From Laccaria trichodermophora (lineage: Eukaryota; Basidiomycota; Agaricomycetes; Agaricales; Hydnangiaceae), in NCBI GenBank assembly GCA_018417955.1, contig JACTVC010000002.1, forward strand, positions 4,216,001 through 4,280,000: a stretch of DNA of 64,000 nt. The letters are read 5' to 3'. The notes under the pieces were generated by a model. The model saw only the letters and a program-made list of their open reading frames with translations, did no database searches and had not been told where the DNA came from. Positions 22,000 to 33,468 of this stretch are shown here, one piece after another. Positions within the stretch are counted from its first letter, which is position 1. The number at the start of each line of letters is the position of its first letter. The translations under genes and the position numbers were made by a program.

Positions 22000-23709
22000 T
22001 CAGGGGCCCGCTGTCGCGTCCGGTGTACTGGGCAGGCTTAAGATTATGGCGGCGGGATGAGCGATGGTATCCGAAGACAGGCGGTGTGTTGCCATTGGCA
22101 ATTTAGGCGGGTCTTTCTCAGGCTGCTCGTCTTCAGGCTCACCAGAACCTTCAACTGCGTCGAGTAACGCTTTATTCGTATCCGCATCCTCAGCGGGCTC
22201 TGACGTGTATACAGAAGTTTCCATTCCACTGGCGTTATCTGCATGTGTGGAGTCGGAATCGTGGACCACATCCTCGGAGCGCTGATGAGCTTCCCCATCT
22301 CCGGCACTCAATCCGCCAGTCCTGATGCTATTGGTGGTCCACAAACTTCGGTCCCTCGCCAAGGAAGAGGTTGCTGTACCCAACTGGACGCGTGCGCTCC
22401 ACCGACTGGCTTCACTCTCCCAACTCCCCCTCCTTGAGCTCCTCGGCCTGAGTGCTCTCACACTAGCATCTACATCCCTTTCCTCCAATCGATCATCATC
22501 CTCAAGAACGAACTGACTTGTGCTTTCGGCGTCTGGATATGTCAGACTCACTCCATCCTGAGAAAGCGAATCCCCAATCGCCGAGGCGGTCGAACTATAA
22601 CCTTGTGGGCCAAATCGGCCTGGCATGGCGTACGCCGACGAGGCCAACGTTAACATAGAAGCATTATCAAGAGGAGGTGAGGAAGGGCGTGGATTGTTAC
22701 GGGGATGATGGGTGGTGTGCAACGGCGCCTGAACGGGAGACAATGTGCCGCCGCTGAAGAGACTGTGATGTTGCAAATTGAGATTTAATGAATTCAGGCT
22801 TCCCGGGTTGCGCAACGACGACGTGCGAGATGATGGTTGGGCAGGAAGAGTCGAAAAAGTTATAGACGTCCCGTTTGCCAGATGTCCTGGGTTGCTCAAA
22901 GAAGATGACTGCCTCACATGCGGGGCGATGCGATGAAGGTGTGTTGAAGTCGTAGGAGGCGCCTGTGCGATGTGCGCCATACCGTTTCCATTTAAATCGA
23001 TGCTCATGAGAGTAGTGGGCTTCGTGCTAGCTGCTATGCTACGGAAGGTTCGAGGGTCCGAAAGGTATGATGAAGATGATCGAGAGGGAGAGGGCGAGGG
23101 AGGTGTGCTGGGGGGTAATGGTCGCACAGAAGCGTCGTCATCCGCTTCCAAAGCGCTCGGTGACCACAAGGAATCGCGGGCAAAGGAAGAGCGATCCACT
23201 GAAATGTTATCATCGCCATATGACTGCATGGAACCGCGGAACTCATCATCTTCATATAACGATATGGTCCTACGCTTTGAGATAGCAGCAGAATCCAATC
23301 TAGATTGATGCTTTCCACCATTATACGAGGGTGATGGCAATGGCGATGAGGCGACACGACCAGCCACACGAACAGGATTTTGTCCAGCGCGTCCCATGCC
23401 AAGGTCTGCAATAGTAAGGGGAAGATTTTCTACACGCTTAGCTTTAACAGTTCCGGACAACTTGCGCTGAAACCAATTTATTATGGGTTTGCTTGAGCGA
23501 CGCAAAACCTTCTTTTGCTGATTATCCTGGTTAGGAGGCTTGAGCAAAGTTGGAGCGACCGAAGATGATGCTTGTTGCCCCTTCTTCTTGAGAGGACGAG
23601 GATTACTTGTGGTAGCTGTAATGGGCTCGAAGCCAGCATTTGAAGGCTCGACGTTGCTCGAGTGAGGAGCCAAAGACATTGTGGACAACGTTGAAGATGT
23701 TGGTAACAA
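22000..23709 (-). CDS. Unrecognised Ser-rich 569-residue protein
   Basis: This is a single-exon gene, rare in this window. Near the N-terminus is a short conserved-looking basic segment, QKKVLRRSSKPIINWFQRKL, followed by LTIADLGMGRAGQNPVRVAG. The rest is low-complexity Ser/Pro/Leu with basic-Ser clusters such as SRRGSWESEASRWSARVQLG, and an acidic C-terminal part (EGSGEPEDEQPEKD). The KPIINWFQRKL peptide could form an amphipathic helix that binds a membrane or a partner. No domain is recognised and no function is proposed. It starts only 71 bp after the LEU1 stop on the same strand. A second Met (MSLAPHSS, 23679) would lengthen the gap to 101 bp. Confidence 0.75.
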   Translation of the reverse strand: MLPTSSTLSTMSLAPHSSNVEPSNAGFEPITATTSNPRPLKKKGQQASSSVAPTLLKPPNQDNQQKKVLRRSSKPIINWFQRKLSGTVKAKRVENLPLTIADLGMGRAGQNPVRVAGRVASSPLPSPSYNGGKHQSRLDSAAISKRRTISLYEDDEFRGSMQSYGDDNISVDRSSFARDSLWSPSALEADDDASVRPLPPSTPPSPSPSRSSSSYLSDPRTFRSIAASTKPTTLMSIDLNGNGMAHIAQAPPTTSTHLHRIAPHVRQSSSLSNPGHLANGTSITFSTLPAQPSSRTSSLRNPGSLNSLNLNLQHHSLFSGGTLSPVQAPLHTTHHPRNNPRPSSPPLDNASMLTLASSAYAMPGRFGPQGYSSTASAIGDSLSQDGVSLTYPDAESTSQFVLEDDDRLEERDVDASVRALRPRSSRRGSWESEASRWSARVQLGTATSSLARDRSLWTTNSIRTGGLSAGDGEAHQRSEDVVHDSDSTHADNASGMETSVYTSEPAEDADTNKALLDAVEGSGEPEDEQPEKDPPKLPMATHRLSSDTIAHPAAIILSLPSTPDATAGP

Positions 23710-23780
23710 GTGACAATGAGTGTTGAATAATATCGGAGAATGCCGTGAAATAAAAGAACATGTTAAATATTACTTGGCTA

Positions 23781-26465
23781 TCACCAATCTGTCTTCTTTA
23801 TTCGCTTTGCAGCTCCAACCGGAATCTTGCCTTGATATCCAAACCCATCTAGCCATGGCCACATCTCACTCCTCGTCTTCTCAAAACTCTCGATCGACCC
23901 CCTTCGCTGCATCGTCAGCGCAATATCATCCAGCCCGTTCAACAAACAATGCCGCCGGAAAGGATCTGTCGTGAACTTGACTGATGGCTGGTCGTTTGGA
24001 CGACGTATTTCCTCCCTTTCAAGATCAACCTCTAATTCTAGTCCTGCTTCCGCATCTTTAGCCAGCACACGACAGTCTTCCTCGGAAAGTGCAACAGGCA
24101 ACATCCCATTCTGCATCGCATTGTTTTTGAAGATGTCGGCGAAGCTTGGGGCGATGACACAACGAACTCCAAAGTCGTTTCTGAAGAAAAGTCAGTTGGT
24201 GTTGAGCTACATTGCTCGTTGGATGCTTACAGGCTCCATGGTGCATGCTCACGCGAGCTTCCACACCCAAAGTTCTTTCCAGTGCAAACAAGAATCTTCG
24301 ATTGGTCGTAAGGGGCGCGATTCAAGATGAAATTGGTGTCTTTGCCCGTATGTGGATCTTTACGCAAAGTGTAGAACAGAGCTTCGGCAAGACCAGTCCT
24401 CTTGAGGGTTTTGAGGAACTGCTTTGGAATAATCATGTCAGTGTCGACATTCTCGATATGAAGTGGGGCCGCGATGCCCCTCAAAATGACGAATTTCTCG
24501 ACAGAAGAGGGCGAAGTTACGGTAGGCAAGGTGGAAGTTATGCCGTCGGATGACTGTTTCGCTGCCGGTGAAGGTGATGCTTGGGGCTCGTCCTGAAAGT
24601 CGCTAGCATTGACCAATTTCAACTTTGGGGCAGCAGCAATGTTCTCATTCGCAATCTGACCAATAAATTTACGAACATCCGTCAATTTCCCTGTGATCGC
24701 AGCGGCAGCAGCCATAGCTGGGCTGAGTAGATGGGTGCGACCACCAGCACCTTGTCGGCCTTCGAAATTGCGGTTGCTTGTGCTAGCACACCGCTCGCCC
24801 GGAGCTAACTGGTCGGGGTTCATGCCTAAACACATTGAACATCCGGCTTCACGCCAGTCAAATCCTGCACGTTTGAAGACGACGTCCAGCCCCTCCGCCT
24901 CTGCGTGTTGCTTGATAAGGCCAGAGCCTGGAACAATCATGGCAACAACACCAGGGGCAACTTTAGCATCAGGCCCAGCAGCAAGTACGATTTTGGCGGC
25001 AGATCGAAGATCTTCGATACGACTGTTCGTACATGAACCAATGAAGACCTTGTCAACCTTGATCTCCTCCATGGGTGTATTGGCCGTGAGTCCCATATAC
25101 GCCAAGGAACGCTCTGCCGAAGCGCGCTTCACGGAATCAGACATTTTACTCGGATCGGGGACAGAGCCAGTGATTGGGACAACATCTTGCGGAGATGTGC
25201 CCCACGTAACGGTAGGAATGATGTCGGATGCGGGGATGTTAACTTCAATGTCAAACCTGGCGCCTTCGTCGGTTTTGAGAGATCTCCAGTATGTTACTGC
25301 GTGATCCCACTCATCTCCTTTCGGAGCAAGGGGGCGATTGCGAAGATAATTGAAGGTGACATCGTCGGGAGCGATCATTCCCGCACGTGCACCAGCCTCG
25401 ATACTCATATTACAAACGCTCATGCGCGCCTCCATGCTGAACCCGCGGAAGACTGAACCCGCGTACTCAATGACGCAACCTGTCCCACCTGCGGTCCCAA
25501 TGACTCCAATGATATGGAGAATGACATCCTTGGACGTAACCCCCTCATGCAGTTCACCATCGACAGTAATTCGCATGTTTTTCCCTTTCTTCTGCAACAA
25601 CGTTTGAGTGGCCAAAACATGCTCGACCTCGGATGTACCGATACCGAATGCAAGCGAACCAAAGGCTCCATGTGCTAACGAGTTATAAGTTAGCGATCAA
25701 TATCGTGGCATAGTCTTTGTGCTCGCTCACTTGAAGTGTGAGAATCACCGCATACACAGGTAATACCAGGGAGCTATTTTCTTCAGTCCACGGTTACATA
25801 AAGAAGACGGTAAACTTACAGTGAAGCCTTGTTCGGGTCCAATAATATGAACGATGCCTACATCGCTCATTAGAGTGTTTTTATGAAACTAGGCAATGCA
25901 CGTACCTTGTCTTCGGTCTTTCATCCCAAAATATGTCAACCCAAATTCTTTCACGTTGTCTTCCAAGGCAGCGCACTGCGCGCGCGAGTCCGGTTCCGCA
26001 ATAAAACTCTCGACTGATGTGAAATTCTTGCGCGAGGCAGTTCTTGAGTCAAAATTCAGCAGGGCACATGGAAGGGAAAATATCAACGGACGGAACGTTG
26101 TGGTCGACTGTGGCCAGGGTACAATCAGGACGACGAACTGAACGTCCTGCATTTCGTCTACAAAATGTCAGCAACTAGCTAATCCTACTCGAAATGTCAA
26201 CGCACAGTCCCTCAAATGCCTGTGGGCTCGTAACTTCGTGAACAAGATGACTGTGGGGAATGTGAGCACAAACTAAACCGATTGATGAGTTGTATAACAC
26301 CTACCGATCGATATAAATTAGCGCCAGTCCATCCTCCTTCATGTCACTGTTTATCAGAATATTAGTTTCACAATGTGGCGGCTGTAGACAACTGTAGACG
26401 CACACCACATGATCATCCCAAATCTTATCGTAAAGGGTGCGTGGTGTAGGAATGGCAGATGGCAT
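23781..26465 (-). CDS. LEU1: 3-isopropylmalate dehydratase (isopropylmalate isomerase)
   Basis: About nine exons give a fused large plus small subunit enzyme as in other fungi. The N-terminus is [20 protein letters not shown], then GLALIYIDR and [48 protein letters not shown], and [13 protein letters not shown]. The 4Fe-4S ligands are visible as Cys in [12 protein letters not shown] (region VCGDSH), in [14 protein letters not shown], and as the C-x2-C pair in [20 protein letters not shown]. The small-subunit swivel domain reads [55 protein letters not shown] and ends KRIKKTDW. It converts 2-isopropylmalate to 3-isopropylmalate in leucine synthesis. No essential residue is missing. Confidence 0.96.
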
Positions 26466-26512
26466 GGTGGTATCAAGTAGTGACTGGGTTGCAGCTCTGG
26501 ACTTTATATCAG

Positions 26513-26518
26513 CTACTA
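26513..26518 (-). promoter_or_regulatory. TATA box of LEU1
   Basis: TATAAA on the minus strand lies about 50 bp before the LEU1 start codon at 26465, a good core promoter distance. This supports the chosen start. Confidence 0.4.
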
Positions 26519-26815
26519 TGCTATCGCCTCATTTCTCGGCCGACCGATCGGATTTGCTCCGACGGCCCTGTGTCGGGATTCGGCGTCTAATTTATACGGT
26601 CGCATCACGTGATGTTACCTCTGCGACGACGATAGCCTCTCGGATTCGACGTCGCGGCTTAGCGCTTATCATTCGAGCACAGTACTTACTCTTGCATAGA
26701 AACGCTTGCACGAGAACCAGGCTCTGAGATCTGAGCGCCCGAACCGGTGAGAAACGTGTATATAATGCCATAGAGCATACAAATCAATATGTGATAGTAA
26801 TGAAAATAAAAAAAT
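26519..26815. other. LEU1 upstream region
   Basis: About 300 bp lie between the LEU1 core promoter and the stop of the next minus-strand gene. It is rich in CGG/CCG words (CGGCCGACCGATCGG near 26539-26553), the half-sites of fungal zinc-cluster regulators. A CCCGAACCGG at 26738-26747 differs by one base from the Leu3-type CCGGNNCCGG palindrome. Confidence 0.3.
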
Positions 26816-28141
26816 CTACTGTTGAGGCAAGTTTCTCCACCCTTCGAGCTCCTTGTCAATCTCTGACATCAACTCGAGCACGATGCTTGAGTAGACCACC
26901 TTTCCCTCAGAAAAGGGCTTCACACGAACAGAATGAGTGCGAGAGCAGCGCAGTGGTTGGGTTGGCAGTAGTTTAGGCAGTAACGACTTCAACAATGTGT
27001 TTTCCATTGCGTATCGATGGGACGCGCTTGGAGAGATGGTTGCGTCGACATTTTCGGGATCCTCTTCTCCAACATCTGAAGATCGTTCGTGAACCCTCTC
27101 GCCACAGACAGGAGGGGGTTGAGGGCAGGTGTTCTCTTGACGTCCATCAAGTGCAGCGAAATCAGTGGTTGCGTCCGATACCCCCTTGTGAGAATCTTCA
27201 ACCAATTTAGGAATATCGGTTTGACTGAGAAAATTCGTATACAAAGGTTGGTTGTAGATAGCGTTACGCTTGGATGACGGGCGACAAGCAGTCTCGAGGT
27301 GTTTGATCGTAAGTTTCGTGTTTCCTTCGCTTACGTATTCAGGACGACCGTCGTAAAGATTTTCTGACAGAGTCATAGTTTGTTTGCGCACAGGACGTGG
27401 TGTACGGCCCTCGAGATGACTGCGAGGCGAAGCCTTTTGATTGATAGAAATGGAACTTGAGGACTTAGTATGGACATCTTGACGACGGTGCTCAACAGCC
27501 TGAAGAGAGAGTGAAGAAGTAGATAGGGATGTTGATGGAAGTAAAAGAGCGGCTTGATTAGAAAATGACTTGAGAGAGGAAAAGTGACTCTGTGGTCTCT
27601 TGCGTTTTGATGTAGCATCTTCTAGGTGTAACTCCGAAAGGTCAGGCGGCTCCACGTTCTGGTCCAGTTCGGCGAGGGGTTGGCGGGACAATGAAGAAGT
27701 ATCATCGCAGACGCGCTTTGAAGAAGATGCCTTGAGAGAGCGGATTTCCATCAGAGGTGGGATGCGTAAGCTTTCAATTGAATTATGTGCAGGAAATTGC
27801 AAATAAACATTACCCACCAAAGGAGGAGACGGAGTTAAACGAGAACTCGACGACGTAGTGGATGGCCCCACTTTCCCTAGAAGCCGGTTTTGGTTTTGTC
27901 GAAGGTTGGGTAGAGCCAACGCGTTCATCCCGTCAATAGGGCGTTGGCTTATCTCACGAAGAGGAACGACTTGGAAGCGATGAGGTGTTTTATCGCGCAC
28001 AGCTACCCGCGGGGTCATTTTAACTTTTATTGGGTCGCCGTCGACTTCAGAGCTGAAAGAGTGTAACCGTCCAATGGAGTGCATGCTTGACAATGACTTG
28101 TGGGATGTGCTCGAGCGTTGTTGAGAAACTTGTGATATCAT
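26816..28141 (-). CDS. Unrecognised Ser/Arg-rich 441-residue protein
   Basis: An intronless frame from a Met at 28141 to the stop at 26816. Most of it is disordered and rich in Ser, Arg and Pro, with basic patches such as DATSKRKRPQSHF and RTPRPVRKQTMTLSE that could be nuclear localisation signals. PLAELDQNVEPPDLSELHLE is acidic. The last 45 residues look more ordered and begin with TQPLRCSRTHSVRVKPFSEG; next come KVVYSSIVLELMSEI and DKELEGWR. This C-terminal helix is the part most likely to define a family. I cannot name one. It diverges from MED10 with about 206 bp between starts. Confidence 0.68.
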   Translation of the reverse strand: MISQVSQQRSSTSHKSLSSMHSIGRLHSFSSEVDGDPIKVKMTPRVAVRDKTPHRFQVVPLREISQRPIDGMNALALPNLRQNQNRLLGKVGPSTTSSSSRLTPSPPLVGNVYLQFPAHNSIESLRIPPLMEIRSLKASSSKRVCDDTSSLSRQPLAELDQNVEPPDLSELHLEDATSKRKRPQSHFSSLKSFSNQAALLLPSTSLSTSSLSLQAVEHRRQDVHTKSSSSISINQKASPRSHLEGRTPRPVRKQTMTLSENLYDGRPEYVSEGNTKLTIKHLETACRPSSKRNAIYNQPLYTNFLSQTDIPKLVEDSHKGVSDATTDFAALDGRQENTCPQPPPVCGERVHERSSDVGEEDPENVDATISPSASHRYAMENTLLKSLLPKLLPTQPLRCSRTHSVRVKPFSEGKVVYSSIVLELMSEIDKELEGWRNLPQQ

Positions 28142-28347
28142 CTTGGTTCCCTTCAGTGACTTGAGGTGGCCGTAAGAGTCGGAAAATCGCCTGTCCCTCC
28201 GAAGAAGGTCGTCTTGCGAAGAAAGAATTAGGCTGCAGATTTGCTGCAGATAAGATTGGACGATTCAACCAATTGGGTTGCTTACAAGGCTCTTGAGCAA
28301 CAACGCACAACAAATTGAATGATGTGCTTGTCACGTGTGCTTGCAAG

Positions 28348-28935
28348 ATGGCGCCACAGCCGCGACAACCACCTGCGCCAGATTCTCCAAGATCCTCCCA
28401 GTCTCCTGCGCCGTCTGGCGTGCAAGGCGATCTCGAGTTAGAACTTCTTGGTCTTGCCAATGCCCTTTACAACCTTGGTACAACTGTTATCAACGACTCC
28501 ACAAAAGAGCGTGATAAACCAGGAGGTGGGAAACAAGTCGGTTTGCGAGTGTAAGGTTTCATATCTGAAGAGTTGTTCGTCTTTTTAAGAAACCCCCATA
28601 GTAACAATGTCATCACCCATCTTGCCACAATAGATGATATGGCCCAGCATGTGCACACTATGATTCCCATGCAGGTCTTGGCAGACATCGACAATGCTCG
28701 AAACCCCATGCAATTAACGAAAGACCGACTTGAGCGAGCTGCTACAGAAAACCAGTTCATGAATGGTAAAATATCTGCAATAGATGTGGGTTGCTTTGGG
28801 ACCAGGCTTGCGTTGATGCTGAGCTTCTTGCAGTCGTACCACAGATATCTTGACGAGGCCCTCCTTCAAAACTTTCCGGAACTCGATGGCCAACTTGCAC
28901 CACTGGCTGATAAGCAAATTTCGGAAGGACCTTAA
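28348..28935 (+). CDS. MED10: Mediator complex subunit 10
   Basis: Three exons give about 157 residues. The N-terminus is Pro-rich (MAPQPRQPPAPDSPRSSQSP), followed by the coiled LELELLGLANALYNLGTTVI. After a GTAAGG intron comes NNVITHLATIDDMAQHVHTM and IPMQVLADIDNARNPMQLTK; next is DRLERAATENQFMNGKISAI, and after a second intron SYHRYLDEALLQNFPEL. The IP-x-x-VL-x-x-ID-x-x-RNP stretch is the MED10 (yeast Nut2) signature. MED10 is part of the Mediator middle module and bridges activators and RNA polymerase II. An upstream in-frame Met at 28315 exists but precedes the conserved start. Confidence 0.9.
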
Positions 28936-29258
28936 GATCTCGGAGATTCTTTCATTCCTAGTGATGATCCACGATTGATCCTCGCACCAAGCAAAGAAAG
29001 AATCAACGTGAATGCTGGGTCTACGCCAAGCCATGGTAATAAATTGTCGCTGTGTGGGGTATGTCAGGGACTGTCAGGGAGGGTGCTGCGTGGTTCCAAG
29101 CTAGCAATGTATATCTTTACATTCATTCATTTAGTTATCGCACAACATTCCGCAGCCTAGCAACGGGCAACAGCGATTGTTTGTCAGCTTTTCGGACTCG
29201 TTTTCATACTTTTTCACCCGACTTCAAGTTGGTGCATTCTTTCCCCGTCACAAGCACA
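28936..29258. other. Intergenic region between MED10 and RIC8
   Basis: The stretch holds the MED10 3' flank and the RIC8 promoter. Small open frames here have no support. Confidence 0.5.
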
Positions 29259-31366
29259 ATGCCAGAATATCTTCAACAGTATAGCAACCTCTCTTCCTCG
29301 TCGCCCAGATCAGACGTTACCGATACCTTGGACTCTATTATTAAAGGTTTTATTTACTTTCCATCTCGTATTAGATATATGGTCAACCTTTGAAGCCAGC
29401 ACCTCCCTTTTCTTTCACCCAATCGACGCGCAATGATCTCATTCGCGCCATTTTGCAAGACCTATCAGTTCCGGGTATGAAATCCAGACTGGCCTCAAAA
29501 GGTACTTCTCTTTCCATCGGTTGTGAGCCTTTCGCTTATAGCTCTCGAGATGCTGCACAGGCTCTTTTGGCTGTCAAGACTCTTGGGAAAGAACCTTCAG
29601 GTTCCGACTTCTTATCTTCACCAGCTAATTTGTCTACACTACTCTCGCTGGCGGCCACCTTCAAAGACGACCCAGAGGCATCGAGTGAAGCTTTACGGTG
29701 TATAGCCAATGCACTTCTCTTGATCGAACGGGCTCGTTCTACATTCATCGAAAAGGCCGTGAACGGAGGACAAATATGTCTTGGAATGCTTGAGGTGAAT
29801 TTTACTTTGTGTCTTTCCACATCGATGCGATTGACTATTCTTTTTAACCAGAAAGTAAACGGTCCTGATCGGATTTTTATTCTATCTCGCATTCTATTCT
29901 TGTGTACGGCCTCTAGGACGTCCTATATCAAGAGCATTGTTGAGGAAAAGCACCACGGCCGAACAGTGGTTGAAATTATTGCGGCGAAGTTGGACTCCCT
30001 GACCGTTGCCATCCAAAGCGGAACTAAAATGGCAAGAGAGGCTATGTCTGATCTTCTCAAATTGACTTTCAATCTGTTATTATACTACCCCAAGGCATGT
30101 TCTTTCGCCGTGAACTTCTGACATCCATCTATTTACACCATCTAGCTATCAGAGTCAGAGCCGCAAAATCCCGATACCCCCAATGATGGTGAGAACGTCA
30201 TGGGCGATTTTTGGAATCCGAAACTTGACGGGTGTGTACACTACAATAAGTATTGACCATATAGCCCATTGACTTGATTCATTAGGCTTCTTCCTCCACT
30301 TCTGCGAGTCTTCAGCTCCTTGCCGCCAACGTTTCCATCCCCGCTCACATCCCCTCTAACGCACGTAATTCATTCCCTAATCACGATACCCATTACAACG
30401 GCACTCCGCCCTGTCTGGTTTGCCGTCCCCGCAACGCAATCGTCGCGTAATACCCTCGTTACTACTCCCAAAGCCTCTTCGACGCCGCAGCGCACGGAAA
30501 CATCCACCCCAAGCAGCCGCAGCGACTCACCCACTCGCTGTAGCCCGACGGCACCGAAGCCTAGCACCCTTGATCGAGCGCTCTCCGTCTTAGCTGTTGG
30601 ACGCAAGTCTCTTTCACGATCTCCATCGCCCAACTTATCCGCGCCAGCGGATGTCCTTCAACGAACCTTTGATCTTCTTGAAGTTTCTTTCTCCCACTAC
30701 TTCCCAGGTGACATCGACGTTGACGACGTTTCCGTCAGGGAGCGTTGCAAGGAAGAGTCTATGGATTCTTTGGATGACATTCTTTCACCTTTAATAGTAC
30801 TCGTTACCAGGCTTTGCCTAGCCGACGAAACCTGTCGGGTTCGGGTCCGACAATGGATAGTTCCTGATGATATCGACCGCTCTACAGCGTTAGAGTCGAG
30901 GCCGGATTTGTTGGGAAGATGTTTAAGGTTACTTGGCTCTGTATATCATCCTAGATTAAAAGACTCGGTCGGAGAGATGTTGTTTGCCGTGTCTGATTCT
31001 AATGGTAAGTTTGTAATTCTCCATCACGATTGTTTTTTTGCTAACGTCGTTGCTTCAGCCACTACACTTTCTGCCCTCTTTGGATATGGAAACGTTGCTG
31101 GCTTCCTATTTCATAAAGGCGTAATGAGCGCCCCAGCACAAGATCCTGAGTCTTCGAATGCCAGTCTTACTACGTCGTCTGGCGCTGCCATCGATCCTAT
31201 TACGGGCAAAACTGTCGAACTCACGCCAAATCTTTCTGATATGACAGATGAAGAGAAGATGTACGAAATGGAGAAACTCTTTGTTTTGTTCGACAGGCTT
31301 GAAAAGAGTGGTGCCTTGGCTCCGGGAAACAATCCTATTCGAAAGGCTATGGAAAGGGCTCCGTAA
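29259..31366 (+). CDS. RIC8: RIC8 / synembryn, guanine nucleotide exchange factor and chaperone for G-alpha
   Basis: About seven exons give a protein of roughly 560 residues built of armadillo-like helices. Typical blocks are ASSEALRCIANALLLIERAR, GPDRIFILSRILFLCTASRT, TKMAREAMSDLLKLTFNLLL, and NPDTPNDGENVMGDFWNPKL. Further blocks are SLPPTFPSPLTSPLTHVIHS and RPDLLGRCLRLLGSVYHPRL, and the end is EMEKLFVLFDRLEKSGALAP then NPIRKAMERAP. The ALRCIANALL motif and the DRLEKSGA-type C-terminal helix are hallmarks of Ric8. The protein folds nascent G-alpha subunits and promotes their GDP/GTP exchange in the cytosol, acting in pheromone and nutrient signalling in fungi. A long Ser/Thr/Pro insert (30470-30640, many SP/TP sites) lies in the middle and could be phosphorylated. 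Start at 29259 is the first in-frame Met. Confidence 0.9.
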
Positions 31367-31622
31367 GGGCTTGGTAATTCGTTGTCAGTATTCGTTTTGT
31401 AGTTGTTCCGTCGTCTTCGTTGTTATCGCAAGCTACATACATTAATTAGAGTATGCGTTTAATCAGATGCGTTTAATCTCCTCTCGCAACCATTTGATCA
31501 GTTAAAGCACATCTGAATTGCATACTTGTACTGCAACAGTACTCCAAGTAGAATAATTATATACATTTCGGAAAGCTGAAGATATATACTCTGAATAAGA
31601 TGGGGGCAGAAAGTCGTGATCA

Positions 31623-33329
31623 TTAGAAAGTGGTCTTTTTACCCTCGAAGGAGGCGATTCCACCATGCCTCGCTCCACCTCGGGGTGCACCACGTCCCCG
31701 ACCACCACCACGACCGCCAAACCCACGATCGCCCCCACCAAACCCTCGATCACCCCCACCAAACCCGCCGCGACCACCACCACGGCCACCCCCACGACCG
31801 CCGCGGCCTCTATCTCCGCCACCGCGACCGCCTCCACGACCACCTCCGCCGCGGCCACCGCCGAATCCACCCCCAGACGAATCTCTGGGTTGAGAATAGT
31901 CGAGCCTAATCGAGCGCCCTTCAATCTCAGACCCATTAGCGGCTTCGAAAGCCTTTTTCGCGCCATCAATATCCTCGAATTCCACATAACCAAACCCTTT
32001 CGGGCGGCCAGTTTCCCGATCGGTGGGAAGGCGAACGCTTTTAACGCCATAGTCATTGAAGAATGACCAGACGGTATCCTCCGTGACGCCAAAGCTCAAA
32101 TTCCCTACGAACAAGGTGCTGCTCGGTGCGCTGACCTCGTCCCCAAATGCCTGTGCACGTTTCTCCCGCACTTGGGACCTGTCACGGGGTAGACTGCGGT
32201 CGACCTTGATGGCCCGACCATCGATCTCCTGTCCATTCAGTTGAAGAGCCTTCTCGACGGCGTCCGGTGTGGTGAAGTGGACGTATCCAAACCCACGCGA
32301 TTTGCCAGTGTTACGGTCCATCTGGACAGTCGCAGACTCGATCTCACCGCAGTCAGCAAATTCTTGAGCCAGACGGTCATTGTCGACGGCCCATGAAAGC
32401 TGACCGACGAAGACGGCCAGCGACACCTCGGTAGCTTCACCAGCAGGTGCGGCGTCGCCGTTAGCAAGTTTCACTTTTTTGGGTTGCGGTTGGGCATCAT
32501 CAGTTGCCTTCCGTTTCGATGCTGAATGGAAGATGAGTGAAAACAGAAGGCGAGAGAGAAAAAAAGAATACTGACAACCGTTTACGGTAGCATCGGCCAT
32601 TTTGACGTCTCCATCTTCCTCATCAGAATCAGAAGATGCATCCTCAGAATCGCTGCTACTACTTGAAGCAGGCTTTTTTGTAGGAGCTTCTTTTGCAGAG
32701 GTAGTTTTTGATACCTTGGCAGGAGGTGTGTCGTCGTCGTCAGATGATGAGTCGGATGAGTCGGACGATGCTGGCTTGGGAGCGGCAGCTTTTGTTAGCG
32801 TGGGTTTCACGGGCTTGGCAGCAGGTTCTTCGTCAGAAGATTCTGAAGACTCTTCAGAAGAGGAGGAAGACGCCTTCTTGGCTGGGGCTTTTTTGGCGGG
32901 GGAAGGAGCGGTAGCCTTCACCTGGGCGGACTTGGGCTTTTCATCTTCTGAAGAGCTTTCACTGCTCTCTTCGGAGGAGGTGTCTTTTGCCTGTTGAAAT
33001 ATGTCAGCTTATAAAAAATAATTTTTTGGTAAACGACGCACAGCTACGATTTTGGGAGCAGGCTTTTCGTCGTCGCTATCAGAGTCCGACGAATCACTCT
33101 CAGCCTTCTTCACGGGCTTCGCAGGAGCCTTTTTTGATTTTTTCTAGGTCGAAGTTGGTATTTGGTAAAAGTCTAAAAAAAAAATTTTTTAAAAAGAATA
33201 ACGACGTACATGTGCCTTTTCCAAGATCTCCTTCGACGACACGACGGCAGGTTTTGCGGGGGCGACAGCTTTCTTTCCCTCCTTTACTTTGGAAGAAACC
33301 TTCTTCTCTTTTTTGTCTGATTTGGCCAT
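31623..33329 (-). CDS. NSR1: Nucleolin-like protein with two RRMs and an RGG tail (Nsr1/gar2 type)
   Basis: Five exons. The N-terminus is Lys-rich (MAKSDKKEKKVSSKVKEGKK), then acidic serine tracts alternate with Lys/Pro/Ala stretches (DSSDSDSDDEKPAPK, SSSSEESSESSDEEPAAKP, SSDSDEEDGDVKMADATVN). RRM1 has LAVFVGQLSWAVDNDRLAQE and RNP1 SRGFGYVHF. RRM2 has TLFVGNLSFGVTEDTVWSFF and RNP1 PKGFGYVEF. The tail is about 80 residues of Gly/Arg (GGGRGGGGRGGGRGGGDRGR) with DRGFGG repeats, ending ASFEGKKTTF. This order is that of Nsr1 and gar2, nucleolar proteins needed for 18S rRNA processing. The acidic serines are casein kinase 2 targets in the family and the RGG repeats are usually arginine-methylated. 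It shares a 139-bp divergent promoter with the Rab escort gene. Confidence 0.95.
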
Positions 33330-33468
33330 GGGAGTGAGGATGGAGATTATGGTTTCTAAAAAAGATATCAATTTTTTTTGGCACTAAATGGTTTAGGGGA
33401 GGCCAGATAAGATCACGTGCATATGACTTTACCAACCCCACCGCGACCCTACCTTTGGAACGGGCTCA

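Noticed and set aside
24693..25304. 203-residue plus-strand open frame
   Set aside because: It lies fully antisense to conserved LEU1 exons and has no family features.
31630..32066. Long plus-strand frames rich in Pro/Arg and Thr/Ala
   Set aside because: They are antisense to the RGG tail and RRM2 of the nucleolin-like gene and arise from GC-rich repeats. The composition is an artefact.
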